Below are positions 1-8,643 of a stretch of DNA of 64,000 bases, one piece after another (the stretch's first letter is position 1; every line of letters begins with the position of its first letter). A program made the translations under genes and the position numbers. The DNA comes from Frankia umida. Its GTDB lineage: Bacteria > Actinomycetota > Actinomycetes > Frankiales > Frankiaceae. The stretch lies in assembly GCF_023242945.1 (NCBI RefSeq), contig NZ_JALKFT010000002.1, positions 186,001 to 250,000 of the forward strand, written 5' to 3'. Below the pieces are notes generated by a model. It was not told where the DNA came from. It saw only the letters and a program-made list of their open reading frames with translations, and did not search any database.

Positions 1-648
1 CTCGCCTACGCCGGGCTCGCCCGCCTCGACCGGCTCGACGCCGTCACCGAGGTCATCGACCCGGAGGTGATGCTGCCGGCGCCCGGCCAGGGGGCGCTCG
101 CGATCGAGTGCGGCGGTGGTGGCGGGCTCGTGCTGGCCGGTCCGGGGCGGGTTCTGGTCGGCGCGCCGATGACCGAACGTGAAGGGGTGAACCGGGAGAT
201 CCAGGACGTGACGGCGGCGTGGCGCGCGTCTGCGGGATCGACCGGTGGCCAAACGTGGCCAGATCATGGTCAGCCCGTCGATGGTGCCCTCGCCGAGCTG
301 CTACGGTTTGTGCTCGATGACGCATCGTCGTCCATCGCGGTGAGGGCCGAACGCGCGTTCCTCGCCGCGATCGAGGCCGGCTGCACCGCCCCGGTCGGCG
401 CCCTGGCAGTGGCACAGCCGGCGCCGGTGGCGGACGCGGGCCTGGTGGGCGCCGGCTCAGTGGCAACGGCCGGTGATGCGTCCCCCGCGGGTCGACTGCG
501 CCTGCGGGCGGTCGTCGCCGCGCCGGATGGCAGCACGGTCCTCCGGCGTGACGTGACCGGGTCCGCCGTCGACCCGGAGGCGCTCGGGCAGCGCCTCGCG
601 GACGACATGCTGTCCGCCGGAGCACACTCGCTGATGGGAACTAGCTGA
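1..648 (+). CDS. hemC: Porphobilinogen deaminase (hydroxymethylbilane synthase), 5' end outside window
   Basis: Cytosolic enzyme that joins four porphobilinogens into hydroxymethylbilane for haem, siroheme and cobalamin. The frame is open from base 1, so the start lies upstream. The family signature LPAPGQGALAIE is encoded at about 70-108. The Cys that carries the dipyrromethane cofactor is in an AGC-APVGA context, with its codon at 382-384. Between the signature and AERAFLAA there are 78 codons, against about 24 in E. coli HemC, so roughly 54 extra residues (about nt 115-277) sit in the linker before the cofactor domain. The stop is 2 nt before hemD, and hemB follows, so this is a hemCDB operon. 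Confidence 0.93.
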   Translation, partial: LAYAGLARLDRLDAVTEVIDPEVMLPAPGQGALAIECGGGGGLVLAGPGRVLVGAPMTEREGVNREIQDVTAAWRASAGSTGGQTWPDHGQPVDGALAELLRFVLDDASSSIAVRAERAFLAAIEAGCTAPVGALAVAQPAPVADAGLVGAGSVATAGDASPAGRLRLRAVVAAPDGSTVLRRDVTGSAVDPEALGQRLADDMLSAGAHSLMGTS

Positions 649-650
649 GC

Positions 651-2462
651 ATGGCCACCCGACGCACGAAGAAGCCCGTCTCCCCGGTCGCACTGGTCGG
701 CGCCGGTCCCCGCGACCCCGGGTTGTTGACGGTGCTCGCGGTCGAGACCCTGGCGGCGGCCGATCTCGTCGTCGCTGATCCCGACGTCGCACCCGCCGTG
801 CTGGACCACCTCACCGCCGAGGTCCTGCGCATCGGTGACCTCGAGGCGTCGAAGCCGATCCGGGACGCCGAGGCCGCGACGGCCGCCGTGGTCAGCCGCG
901 CCCGCGCCGGTGACCGGGTGGTCCGGCTCTACGCGTCCGACCCGTGGCTGACCCGGATCGGCGCCGCCGACGCCCAGGCGCTGGCGAAGGCCCGCATCCC
1001 CTACCGGGTGGTGCCCGGCATCCTCACCGGTGCGGCGGTCGCCACCTACGCCGGCGTCGCACCCGGCTCGCCGATCACGTTCGCCACCACTGCCGGTGAC
1101 TTCTCCTCCTCGGGCACGCTGCCCGCGCCGTCGCCGTTCGGCGGCAGCGACCCGGTCGGGCCGCTGACCGCACCCGGTTTCGGCCGGCTCGGCGCCCGGC
1201 CGATGACCGGGCTGGGCAGCGGCCTCGGTGGGGGTCTGGGCAGCGGCTTCGGCTCGCCGCTGGGCCTGGGTGGCGGTGGTTTCGGTGGCTTCGGCGCTCC
1301 GCCGCCCGCCCCCGGCGACCTCGACTGGGGCGCCCTGGCGCAGACCCCGGGGACCCTCGTCATCACCGCGGCGCCGACCGAGACGGGCAAGGTCGTGGCC
1401 GCCCTGGTCGAACACGGCCGGCCCGGGGACACCCCGGTCGCCGTCACCGTCGATGGCACCACCACCGACCAGCGCACTGTCACCTCCACGCTGGACCGCC
1501 TCGAGGCCGACGTCGCGCCGCTGCTGAACGCCAGCCAGGCACCCGTCTCCCAGGTCGTCATCTCGGTCGGCCCGGTGGTCGCCACCCGCGCGAAGCTGTC
1601 CTGGTGGGAGACCCGCGCGCTGTTCGGCTGGACGGTGCTCGTCCCCCGCACCAAGGAGCAGGCGGCCACCCTGTCCGACCTGCTGCGTTCGCACGGCGCG
1701 AGTCCGCTGGAAGTGCCGACGATCGCCGTCGAGCCGCCGCGTACCGCGGCCCCGATGGAGCGGGCGATCACCGGCCTGGTCTCCGGGCGCTACCAGTGGG
1801 TGGCCTTCACCTCCGTGAACGCGGTGCGCGCCGTCCAGGAGAAGGTCGAGGAGCGCAGCCTGGACGCCCGGGCGTTCGCCGGGGTCAAGGTGGCCGCGAT
1901 CGGCGAGGCCACGGCGGACGCGCTGCGGGCGTTCGGCATCCGACCGGACCTCGTCCCCACGGCGGCGCAGACCAGCGAGGGTCTGCTGGAGGACTGGCCG
2001 GACTTCGACGAGTCCCTCGACCTGCTTGACCGGGTGCTGCTGCCCCGGGCCGACATCGCCACCGAGACCCTCGTCGCGGGCCTGAAGGACCGCGGCTGGC
2101 AGGTCGACGACGTCACCGCCTACCGGACGGTGCGCGCCGCCCCGCCGCCCGCCCCGATCCGCGAGGCGCTCAAGGGCGGCCGGGTGGACGCGGTCGTGTT
2201 CACCTCCTCGTCCACCGTGCGCAACCTGGTCGGGATCGCGGGCAAGCCACACGAGACGACCGTGATCGCCGTGATCGGCCCGGCCACCGCCGCGACCGCC
2301 CAGGAACTCGGTCTGCGGGTGGACGTCCAGGCCCCGGAGGCGTCCATCCCGGCGCTGGTCGGCGCCCTGGCCGAGTTCGCCGCGGAACACCGCGAGGAAC
2401 TCGGCAAGATCGGCCCGCTCGCCGCCCGCCTGCCCAAGCCGCGGCGCGGCGCCCGGCGGTGA
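651..2462 (+). CDS. hemD: Uroporphyrinogen-III synthase with N-terminal degenerate SUMT-like domain
   Basis: 603 aa. The C-terminal part (about 330-595) is a HemD domain, which closes hydroxymethylbilane to uroporphyrinogen III. The N-terminus begins like a uroporphyrinogen methyltransferase (VGAGPRDPGLLTV at 16-28, where the usual motif is GAGPGDP), but the SAM-site motif GGDP has become ASDP and the usual PGVTSA stretch reads PGILTG. The methyltransferase half is therefore probably inactive. A Gly/Pro-rich low-complexity stretch (about 157-223) splits it further. M. tuberculosis Rv0511 has a comparable SUMT-like plus HemD layout. It sits in the hemCDB operon and overlaps hemB by 4 nt. A second SUMT-HemD fusion with an intact SUMT half lies at 32815-34389. 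Confidence 0.88.
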   Translation: MATRRTKKPVSPVALVGAGPRDPGLLTVLAVETLAAADLVVADPDVAPAVLDHLTAEVLRIGDLEASKPIRDAEAATAAVVSRARAGDRVVRLYASDPWLTRIGAADAQALAKARIPYRVVPGILTGAAVATYAGVAPGSPITFATTAGDFSSSGTLPAPSPFGGSDPVGPLTAPGFGRLGARPMTGLGSGLGGGLGSGFGSPLGLGGGGFGGFGAPPPAPGDLDWGALAQTPGTLVITAAPTETGKVVAALVEHGRPGDTPVAVTVDGTTTDQRTVTSTLDRLEADVAPLLNASQAPVSQVVISVGPVVATRAKLSWWETRALFGWTVLVPRTKEQAATLSDLLRSHGASPLEVPTIAVEPPRTAAPMERAITGLVSGRYQWVAFTSVNAVRAVQEKVEERSLDARAFAGVKVAAIGEATADALRAFGIRPDLVPTAAQTSEGLLEDWPDFDESLDLLDRVLLPRADIATETLVAGLKDRGWQVDDVTAYRTVRAAPPPAPIREALKGGRVDAVVFTSSSTVRNLVGIAGKPHETTVIAVIGPATAATAQELGLRVDVQAPEASIPALVGALAEFAAEHREELGKIGPLAARLPKPRRGARR

Positions 2463-3484
2463 GCGTGTCCGGGGGGCTGCCCGGCGGGCCGCTGGGGGAC
2501 TGGTCGACGGCACGGCCCCGGCGCCTGCGGCGGACGCCCGCCCTGCGCCGGCTGGTCGCCGACGTCCGGGTGCACCCCGCCGACCTGGTGCTGCCGATGT
2601 TCGTCCGGGAAGGCGTGGACGAACCCGTCCCCATCTCCTCGATGCCCGGGGTCGTCCAGCACAGCCGTTCCTCGCTGCGCAGGGCCGCGGTGGAGGCGGT
2701 CGAGGCCGGTGTCGGCGGACTGATCCTGTTCGGGGTGCCGGCGGACAAGGACGCGCGCGGCTCGGGCGCCGACGATCCGGGCGGCATCGTCCAACTGGCG
2801 CTGGCGGATCTCGCCGGTGAGGTCGGCGGCGACGTCGTGCTGATGAGCGACCTCTGCCTGGACGAGTACACCGACCACGGACACTGCGGCCTGCTCACCG
2901 CCGACGGCGAGGTCGACAACGACGCCACGCTCGTGCGCTACGCCGAGATCGCCCTCGCCCAGGCCCGGGCCGGCGCCGAGGTCGTCGCGCCCAGCGGCAT
3001 GATGGACGGCCAGGTCGCCGCGATCCGGGAGGCCCTGGACGGCGGGGGCTTCACCCACCTGCCGATCCTGGCCTACTCGGCGAAGTACGCATCGGCGTTC
3101 TACGGCCCGTTCCGCGAGGCCGCGCAGTGCGCGCCGCGGTTCGGCGACCGGGCCGGCTACCAGCAGGACCCGGCCCGGTCGGTGGGGGAGGCGCTGCGCG
3201 AGGTGGCGCTGGACCTCGCCGAGGGCGCGGACGCGGTGATGGTCAAGCCGGCGCTGGCCTACCTGGACATCCTGCGTGCGGTGGCCGACGCGGTGGACGT
3301 GCCGGTCGCCGCCTACCAGGTCTCCGGCGAGTACGCGATGATCGAGGCCGCCGCGGCCGCCGGTTGGATCGACCGCGACCGCATGATCGCCGAGACCATC
3401 ACCGGCATCGCCCGTGCCGGCGCCGACATCATCCTGACCTACTGGGCCGTCGAGGTCGCCCGCGGCCTGCGGTCCACCCGCTGA
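2459..3484 (+). CDS. hemB: Delta-aminolevulinic acid dehydratase (porphobilinogen synthase)
   Basis: 341 aa, a normal family length. It condenses two 5-aminolevulinates to porphobilinogen. Both active-site lysines are visible: K209 in YSAKY and K263 in MVKPAL. The metal loop reads DLCLDEYTDHGHCG, with Cys133 and Cys143 but Asp in place of the middle Cys of the zinc-type motif, so a purely Zn-dependent site is doubtful. The YQVSGEYAM substrate motif is present. It starts with GTG inside the hemD stop (GTGA overlap), so translation is probably coupled. It is the last gene of the hemCDB run, and hemL, which makes its substrate, lies separately at 12986. Confidence 0.95.
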   Translation: MSVSGGLPGGPLGDWSTARPRRLRRTPALRRLVADVRVHPADLVLPMFVREGVDEPVPISSMPGVVQHSRSSLRRAAVEAVEAGVGGLILFGVPADKDARGSGADDPGGIVQLALADLAGEVGGDVVLMSDLCLDEYTDHGHCGLLTADGEVDNDATLVRYAEIALAQARAGAEVVAPSGMMDGQVAAIREALDGGGFTHLPILAYSAKYASAFYGPFREAAQCAPRFGDRAGYQQDPARSVGEALREVALDLAEGADAVMVKPALAYLDILRAVADAVDVPVAAYQVSGEYAMIEAAAAAGWIDRDRMIAETITGIARAGADIILTYWAVEVARGLRSTR

Positions 3485-3513
3485 TCCCCTTGTCGTACTG
3501 ATCCCCTGCCGCG

Positions 3514-3531
3514 CTGGCCCCTCGTGGCCAG
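3514..3531 (+). terminator. Possible hairpin downstream of hemB
   Basis: CTGGCC and GGCCAG arms around a 6-nt loop, 30 nt after the hemB stop, with no T-run. The stem is short, so this is only a candidate end for the haem operon. Confidence 0.3.
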
Positions 3532-3805
3532 ATGGTGGGAGGCGGGCATCATGTCAATAAATTGGTACTTTCGCGGTTTATCGGACGACGGTGCTCCGTC
3601 CAAAGTGACGGTCGGTGTCCTGGCGGCCGCCGTCACGCGGATGCCCATCGTGGCGGACCGGCGTCACCATGTGGCCGCGGACCGTTGACGCAGGTGGCGG
3701 CAGGTGTCGTGACGCGCGCGGCTCGGGCCGGGGCGGGCGGACGCGTCAGGGTCGCAGGCGGCTCTGTCCGCGTCGGGGTCGTGACATCCGTCGCTTCGGA
3801 TCTGG

Positions 3806-3820
3806 TACCCCCCGGGGGTA
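3806..3820 (+). promoter_or_regulatory. CsoR-type copper-responsive operator
   Basis: TACCCCCCGGGGGTA is a nearly perfect inverted repeat, matching the TAC-(C)n-(G)n-GTA pattern known for actinobacterial CsoR sites. It lies about 130 nt before copZ-copA, a standard CsoR target. CsoR is known to release DNA when it binds Cu(I). No csoR gene is present in this window. Confidence 0.75.
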
Positions 3821-3947
3821 GTGGTGGACGATACGGGGGAGGGGTACCTTCGGCATGCCGGACGTGCCCGCCCGGGTGCTCCGCCCGGCGAGGACGTCGC
3901 CCGCGGAGCACGCTGACCGAAGACCGAGAAAGGGATGAGGGTCGCCG

Positions 3948-4160
3948 ATGACCACCACTGCCTACACCGTGACCGGGATGAACTGCGGCCACTGCGTCCA
4001 GTCGGTGACCGAGGAGCTGGAGCGGCTGCCCTCGGTCTCGACCATCACGGTCGATCTGGCCGACGGTCGGGTCACCGTGGTCAGTGAGCAGGAGCTGGCC
4101 GACGGGGACGTCCGCGCCGCGATCTCGGAGGCCGGGTTCGAACTCGTCGGGCGCGCCTGA
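3948..4160 (+). CDS. copZ: Copper chaperone (heavy-metal-associated domain protein)
   Basis: 70 aa, a single HMA domain of ferredoxin-like fold. The Cu(I) site GMNCGHC is at residues 10-16, with Cys13 and Cys16 as ligands. Such chaperones buffer cytosolic Cu(I) and hand it to the CopA ATPase, which begins 2 nt after this stop, so the two are almost certainly co-transcribed. Control by the CsoR-like operator upstream would give copper-induced expression. The length and motif are standard, and nothing looks degraded. Confidence 0.93.
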   Translation: MTTTAYTVTGMNCGHCVQSVTEELERLPSVSTITVDLADGRVTVVSEQELADGDVRAAISEAGFELVGRA

Positions 4161-4162
4161 CC

Positions 4163-6796
4163 GTGCCCGCCACCGACTCCACGCACCCTGACCGGGTGGA
4201 GCTCGCGATCGGCGGGATGACCTGCTCGTCCTGCGCGGCACGGGTGGAACGCAAGCTCAACCGGCTGGACGGCATCACCGCCACGGTCAACTACGCGACC
4301 GAGAAGGCCACCATCACCCGGGTCGCTCCCACCCTGAACACCGACATCCTGAACACCGACACCCTGAACACCGACATCCTGAACACCGACACGGCGGCGG
4401 CCGATGGTCAGGCGGCCAGCGGTCAGACCATCGGCGCCGAGCCCACCAGCCTCGGACTGTCCGTCGACGATCTGATCGCGGCCGTGCGTGCCGCCGGTTA
4501 CACGGCGACGGCCGCACCGGCGTTCTCACCGGCAGCCCCGACAGCGGAGCCCACGGCCGGCGCCCAGCCGGACAGCCCCGCTGCCGACCGGGGCGGGGCC
4601 GATCCGGACAGGGTCGCCGAACCCGCCGGGCGGCCCGAGGCGGAACCCGGCGGCGCTGATCTGCGCCTGATGCGCCGCCGTCTGCTCGTCTCGGCGGTGC
4701 TGGCCGCGCCGGTGATCGCGCTGGCGATGGTCCCGGCCTGGCAGTTCGACTACTGGCAGTGGGTCAGCCTGGCCCTGACGGTGCCGGTGGTGACCTGGGG
4801 GGCCTGGCCGTTCCACGCGGCGGCGGCCCGGGGCGCCCGGCACGGCGCGGCGACCATGGACACCCTGGTCTCCCTCGGCACGCTCGCGGCCTTCTGCTGG
4901 TCGCTCTACGCGCTGGTCTTCGGCGGCGCCGGAGATCCCGGGATGCGCCATGGCTTCTCGTTCACCGGCGGCCTGGGCGACATCGGCACCCACCCCACCC
5001 CACCCGCCATGCCCGGTATGGACGACATGCCAGGCATGGCGAACATGCCGGGGATGACACCGGCCGGCGGGGCCGCCGGCGGCACGGACGACGCGGCGAT
5101 CTATCTCGAGGTGGCCGCCGGTGTCCCGGTGTTCCTGCTGGCAGGGCGGTTCCTGGAGCTGCGGGCCCGCCGGCGTTCGGGGGCGGCGCTGCGCGCCCTG
5201 CTGCACCTGGGCGCGCGGGAGGTCACCATCCGCCGTCCCGCCGACGTGACGCGACCGGCCGCGCCAGCCGCGTCGGCGGACCGTCCTCAGGACACGTTCG
5301 TCGAGGTCCGGGTGCCGATCGAGGAACTTCGCATCGGCGCGGAGTTCGTCGTGCGACCCGGCGAGAAGATCGCGACCGACGGGGTCGTGGTCGAGGGGCG
5401 TTCCGCGGTCGACGCGAGCATGGTCACCGGGGAGTCGGTGCCGGTCGAGGTCGGACCGCAGGACGCCGTCGTCGGCGCGACCGTGAACGCCGGCGGGCGG
5501 CTGGTGGTGCGGGCGACCCGGGTCGGCGCCGACACGCAGCTCGCGCGGATCGGGCAGTTGGTGGAACAGGCCCAGAGCGGCAAGGCGAAGGTGCAACGGC
5601 TCGCCGACCGGGTCTCGGCCGTGTTCGTCCCGGTCGTGCTGGTGGCCTCCCTCATCACACTGGTGGCGTGGCTGGTTACCGGCGCGTCGACGACCGACGC
5701 GTTCACCGCGGCCGTGGCCGTACTGATCATCGCGTGCCCGTGCGCGCTGGGCCTGGCCACACCGACCGCGCTGCTGGTCGGCACCGGACGCGGCGCGCAG
5801 CTGGGCATCGTCATCCGAGGACCGGAGGTCCTCGAGTCGACCCGTCGCATCCAGGTCGTGCTGCTGGACAAGACCGGGACGCTCACCAGCGGCCGGATGC
5901 GGGTCACGGAGGTCCATCCGGCACCGGGGGAGGACGCCGCCCAGGTGCTGCGGATCGCCGGAGCCGCAGAGGACGGCAGCGAGCATCCGATCGGTCGGGC
6001 GATCGCGCGGGCCGCACGGGACGCGCGGGCCGACGCCACGCTGCCGCCGGCGACCGAGTTCGCCGGGGACGCGGGCCTGGGCGTGCGCGCGGTGGTCGAG
6101 GGCCATCGGGTGGTCGTCGGCCGGGACAGCCTGTTCGGCGAGCTTCCCCCCGTGCTCGCCGGGGCTCTGGCGGGCGAGCGGGAACTTGGCCGGACCGCCG
6201 TCGTCGTCGGCTGGGCCGGGCAGCCCCGCGGGCTGATCAGCGTCGCCGACACGGTGCGGCCCACCGCGGCCGCCGCGGTCGCCGACCTGCGCCGCCTCGG
6301 TCTGCGTCCGATCCTGCTGACCGGGGATTCGACGGCCGTCGCGCGGGCGGTGGCCACCGAGGTCGGCATCGCCGCCGGCGAGGTGATCTCCGAGGTGCTG
6401 CCCGAGGAGAAGGTCGCCGCGGTGCGCCAGCTCCAGCAGGACGGCCACACCGTCGCGATGGTCGGTGACGGGGTGAACGACGCGGCCGCGCTCGCCCAGG
6501 CCGATCTCGGCATCGCCATGGGCGGCGGGACGGACGCGGCGATCGAGGCCTCCGACCTCACCCTGGTGCACGGCGATCCACGGCTGATGGCCGACGCGAT
6601 CCGGTTGTCCCGCGCCACCCTGCGCACGATCCGCGGCAACCTGATCTGGGCGTTCGGCTACAACGTCGCGGCTCTGCCGCTGGCCGCCGCCGGCCTGCTC
6701 AACCCGATGATCGCCGGCGCCGCGATGGCGTTCAGCTCGGTGTTCGTCGTGACCAACAGCCTGCGCCTGCGCCGCTTCCGCCCGACTCCGCCGTAG
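4163..6796 (+). CDS. copA: Copper-exporting P1B-type ATPase
   Basis: 877 aa, exports Cu(I) across the cytoplasmic membrane. It has an N-terminal HMA domain (GMTCSSC at about 18-24), a repeat-rich linker, and a P-type core with CPC in the membrane metal site (C525, C527), the phosphorylated Asp569 in DKTGT, an SEHP nucleotide-binding motif, and GDGVND from residue 768. Between early membrane helices is a Met/His-rich loop with three MPGM repeats (about 283-298), a plausible extracytoplasmic copper-binding insert. Residues about 57-76 are four copies of a five-residue TLNTD/ILNTD unit. It starts with GTG just after copZ. Confidence 0.95.
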   Translation: MPATDSTHPDRVELAIGGMTCSSCAARVERKLNRLDGITATVNYATEKATITRVAPTLNTDILNTDTLNTDILNTDTAAADGQAASGQTIGAEPTSLGLSVDDLIAAVRAAGYTATAAPAFSPAAPTAEPTAGAQPDSPAADRGGADPDRVAEPAGRPEAEPGGADLRLMRRRLLVSAVLAAPVIALAMVPAWQFDYWQWVSLALTVPVVTWGAWPFHAAAARGARHGAATMDTLVSLGTLAAFCWSLYALVFGGAGDPGMRHGFSFTGGLGDIGTHPTPPAMPGMDDMPGMANMPGMTPAGGAAGGTDDAAIYLEVAAGVPVFLLAGRFLELRARRRSGAALRALLHLGAREVTIRRPADVTRPAAPAASADRPQDTFVEVRVPIEELRIGAEFVVRPGEKIATDGVVVEGRSAVDASMVTGESVPVEVGPQDAVVGATVNAGGRLVVRATRVGADTQLARIGQLVEQAQSGKAKVQRLADRVSAVFVPVVLVASLITLVAWLVTGASTTDAFTAAVAVLIIACPCALGLATPTALLVGTGRGAQLGIVIRGPEVLESTRRIQVVLLDKTGTLTSGRMRVTEVHPAPGEDAAQVLRIAGAAEDGSEHPIGRAIARAARDARADATLPPATEFAGDAGLGVRAVVEGHRVVVGRDSLFGELPPVLAGALAGERELGRTAVVVGWAGQPRGLISVADTVRPTAAAAVADLRRLGLRPILLTGDSTAVARAVATEVGIAAGEVISEVLPEEKVAAVRQLQQDGHTVAMVGDGVNDAAALAQADLGIAMGGGTDAAIEASDLTLVHGDPRLMADAIRLSRATLRTIRGNLIWAFGYNVAALPLAAAGLLNPMIAGAAMAFSSVFVVTNSLRLRRFRPTPP
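4331..4390 (+). repeat. 15-nt tandem repeat x4 inside copA
   Basis: Four 15-nt units alternating ACCCTGAACACCGAC and ATCCTGAACACCGAC. They encode (T/I)LNTD in the linker between the HMA domain and the membrane core. The unit keeps the frame, so copy number could vary without breaking the gene. Confidence 0.95.
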
Positions 6797-6811
6797 CCCC
6801 CGCCCGCCGAG

Positions 6812-6847
6812 CCGGCCCCGCTGGGCTGGTCCGGCGCGCGGGGCCGG
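6812..6847. terminator. Convergent terminator hairpin between copA and metG
   Basis: Perfect 10-bp arms CCGGCCCCGC (6812-6821) and GCGGGGCCGG (6838-6847) around a 16-nt loop, midway between the two converging stop codons. There is no T-run, as is common in high-GC actinobacteria, and it could serve both strands. Confidence 0.6.
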
Positions 6848-6873
6848 TCCGGCGGGTCCGCCGGCTGGCGGAC

Positions 6874-8388
6874 TCAGGTCTTGGCCAGCTCCAGCCGGGG
6901 GAAGACCGGCGTGGGCTCGGCCACCTGGTCGCCGCCGTCGCCGCACTGGGCGGCGATGCGCGCGGCCGCCTCCGGGAGGAACGCGACCAGGCGCGTCGCG
7001 ATCTCACGGCAGGTGGCGACCAGTTCCGCGAGTACGGCGTCGAGGGCGGCGGGGGGCGCGTCCTGCTTGCGTTCGGCCTTCGCCAGCTCCCAGGGACGGG
7101 CCGCCTCGACGTAACGGTTGCCCTCGTCGCCGATCGCGGTGATCGCCTCGGCGGCCCGCCGGTAGTCGAACGCGGTGAAGGCGGCGTCGATCGCGGCGGG
7201 CGCGTCCGCGCGCGCCCTGCGCAGGGCGGCCGCGCCCGGATTGTCCGCGGGGACCGGGGGGATCACCCCGTCCCGGTAGCGGCGGACCATCGACACCGTG
7301 CGGTTGACCAGGTTGCCGATGTTGTTCGCGAGATCCTCGTTCGCCCGGTTGACCAGACGCTCGGTGGTGTAGTCGGTGTCGCCGCTTCGGGCCACGTCAC
7401 TGAGCATCCACCAGCGCAGCGCGTCGGAACCGTAGGCGGCGACGATGTCGGCCGGGTCCTCGGCGTTGCCGGCCGACTTGGAGATCTTCATCCCGTCGGC
7501 GGTCAGGTACTCGTGGACGAAGATGGTGTCCGGCAGCCGCACGCCCGCGGAGAGCAGCATCGCCGGCCAGTAGACGGCGTGGAAGCGGATGATGCCCTTG
7601 CCGATGACATGCACCCGCGCGTCACTGCTCGTCCACCAGTGGTCGAAACTCGCCTCGTCCGTACCGTAGCCGGGGGCGGTGATGTAGTTGCCGAGCGCGT
7701 CGAACCAGACGTAGATGACCTGGTCGGGGTCGCCGGGCACCGGGATGCCCCAGCCCCGCGCGCGGGTCATGCTCCGCGAGGCGCTGAAGTCCTCCAACCC
7801 CGCCTCGATGAACGACAGCACCTCACGCTTGCGGGTGGCGGGCTCGATGCGCAGCCGGTCGGTGGAGATGAGCTCGTGCAGCTGGTCGGCGTAGCGGCTG
7901 AGCCGGAAGAACCAGTTGCTCTCCTCGACCAGGTCCGGGACGGTGCCGTGCTCCGGGCAGCGCCCGTCGACCAGCTCGTCCTCGCCGTAGAACTGCTCGC
8001 AGCCGACGCAGTACAGGCCCGCGTAGCTCTTGCGGTAGAAGTCGCCGGCTTCGGCGCACGCCGCCCACAGCTTCTCCACCCCGGGCCGGTGCCGCGGGTC
8101 GGTGCTGGTCTTGATGAAGTCGTCGAAGGACAGGTCCAGCGGTTCGCGCAGCGAGATGAACCGGGCCGCCACCCGCTCGACGTACTCCACCGGGGTGATG
8201 CCCTCGGCCTCGGCGCTCTGGACGTTCTTCAGCGCGTTGTCGTCGGTGCCGGTCTGCAACCGGACCTCCTCGCCGCGCGCCCGCAGGTGGCGAGCGTAGG
8301 CGTCGGTCTCGACCAGCTCCAGCGCGTGCCCCACGTGTGGTTTGCCGTTGACGTACGGGATGGCCGTCGTCACGAAGTAGCGACCCAT
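6874..8388 (-). CDS. metG: Methionyl-tRNA synthetase
   Basis: 504 aa, a class I aminoacyl-tRNA synthetase that charges tRNA-Met. The HIGH motif appears as HVGH at 18-21 and KMSKS as KISKS at 301-305. A single zinc knuckle is visible (C127, C130, C144, with H147). The anticodon-binding helical domain follows, and there is no C-terminal tRNA-binding extension, so this is the short form. It is the only minus-strand gene between copA and the CDF exporter, facing copA and divergent from the exporter. It appears intact. Confidence 0.95.
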   Translation of the reverse strand: MGRYFVTTAIPYVNGKPHVGHALELVETDAYARHLRARGEEVRLQTGTDDNALKNVQSAEAEGITPVEYVERVAARFISLREPLDLSFDDFIKTSTDPRHRPGVEKLWAACAEAGDFYRKSYAGLYCVGCEQFYGEDELVDGRCPEHGTVPDLVEESNWFFRLSRYADQLHELISTDRLRIEPATRKREVLSFIEAGLEDFSASRSMTRARGWGIPVPGDPDQVIYVWFDALGNYITAPGYGTDEASFDHWWTSSDARVHVIGKGIIRFHAVYWPAMLLSAGVRLPDTIFVHEYLTADGMKISKSAGNAEDPADIVAAYGSDALRWWMLSDVARSGDTDYTTERLVNRANEDLANNIGNLVNRTVSMVRRYRDGVIPPVPADNPGAAALRRARADAPAAIDAAFTAFDYRRAAEAITAIGDEGNRYVEAARPWELAKAERKQDAPPAALDAVLAELVATCREIATRLVAFLPEAAARIAAQCGDGGDQVAEPTPVFPRLELAKT

Positions 8389-8629
8389 CGGTTTCGGATC
8401 CTCCCGCCCCGCCGCGGCCTCACCCGAGGAGGCTCCGCCCGGGGCCTCATCGGTGGTCTGTCAGGACGCGCGCAAGAGGCCGGATGGCATGTGCATCAGC
8501 ATCATCCGGCTGCTCGTCGCCTCGGCGTTGACCCGTGTCGTCGACACAGCCAGATCCTACGCCGCGCCGGATGACGCACAGGTGCGACGGACTGGCAGCT
8601 GCGATCATGCCGCATTGATCATTTTGGGT

Positions 8630-8635
8630 TACCGT
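8630..8635 (+). promoter_or_regulatory. Possible -10 element of the CDF gene (leaderless)
   Basis: TACCGT fits the actinobacterial TANNNT -10 pattern and ends 8 nt before the ATG, so transcription would start at or next to the start codon. No good -35 is visible. Confidence 0.35.
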
Positions 8636-8643
8636 CCCAGGCC

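Larger units (their letters stand above)
3485..3947. other. Intergenic region hemB-copZ (463 nt)
   Basis: No convincing gene. It holds the weak hairpin after hemB, an A/T-rich patch at about 3549-3585 that is unusual for this window and could contain a promoter, and the CsoR-like operator at 3806-3820 upstream of copZ. The downstream 130 nt would be the copZ leader. A second G-rich half-site resembling the operator (ATACGGGGGAGGGGTACC) lies at about 3831-3848. Confidence 0.6.

Noticed and set aside
270..2513. Long minus-strand frame (747 codons) opposite hemC and hemD
   Set aside because: Composition is Arg/Gly/Asp-rich with no family likeness, the typical shadow of a strongly coding high-GC gene on the other strand.
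3549..3585. A/T-rich stretch after hemB as a riboswitch or small RNA gene
   Set aside because: No stem-loop pairing beyond a few bases could be found by eye. Kept only as a possible promoter patch.
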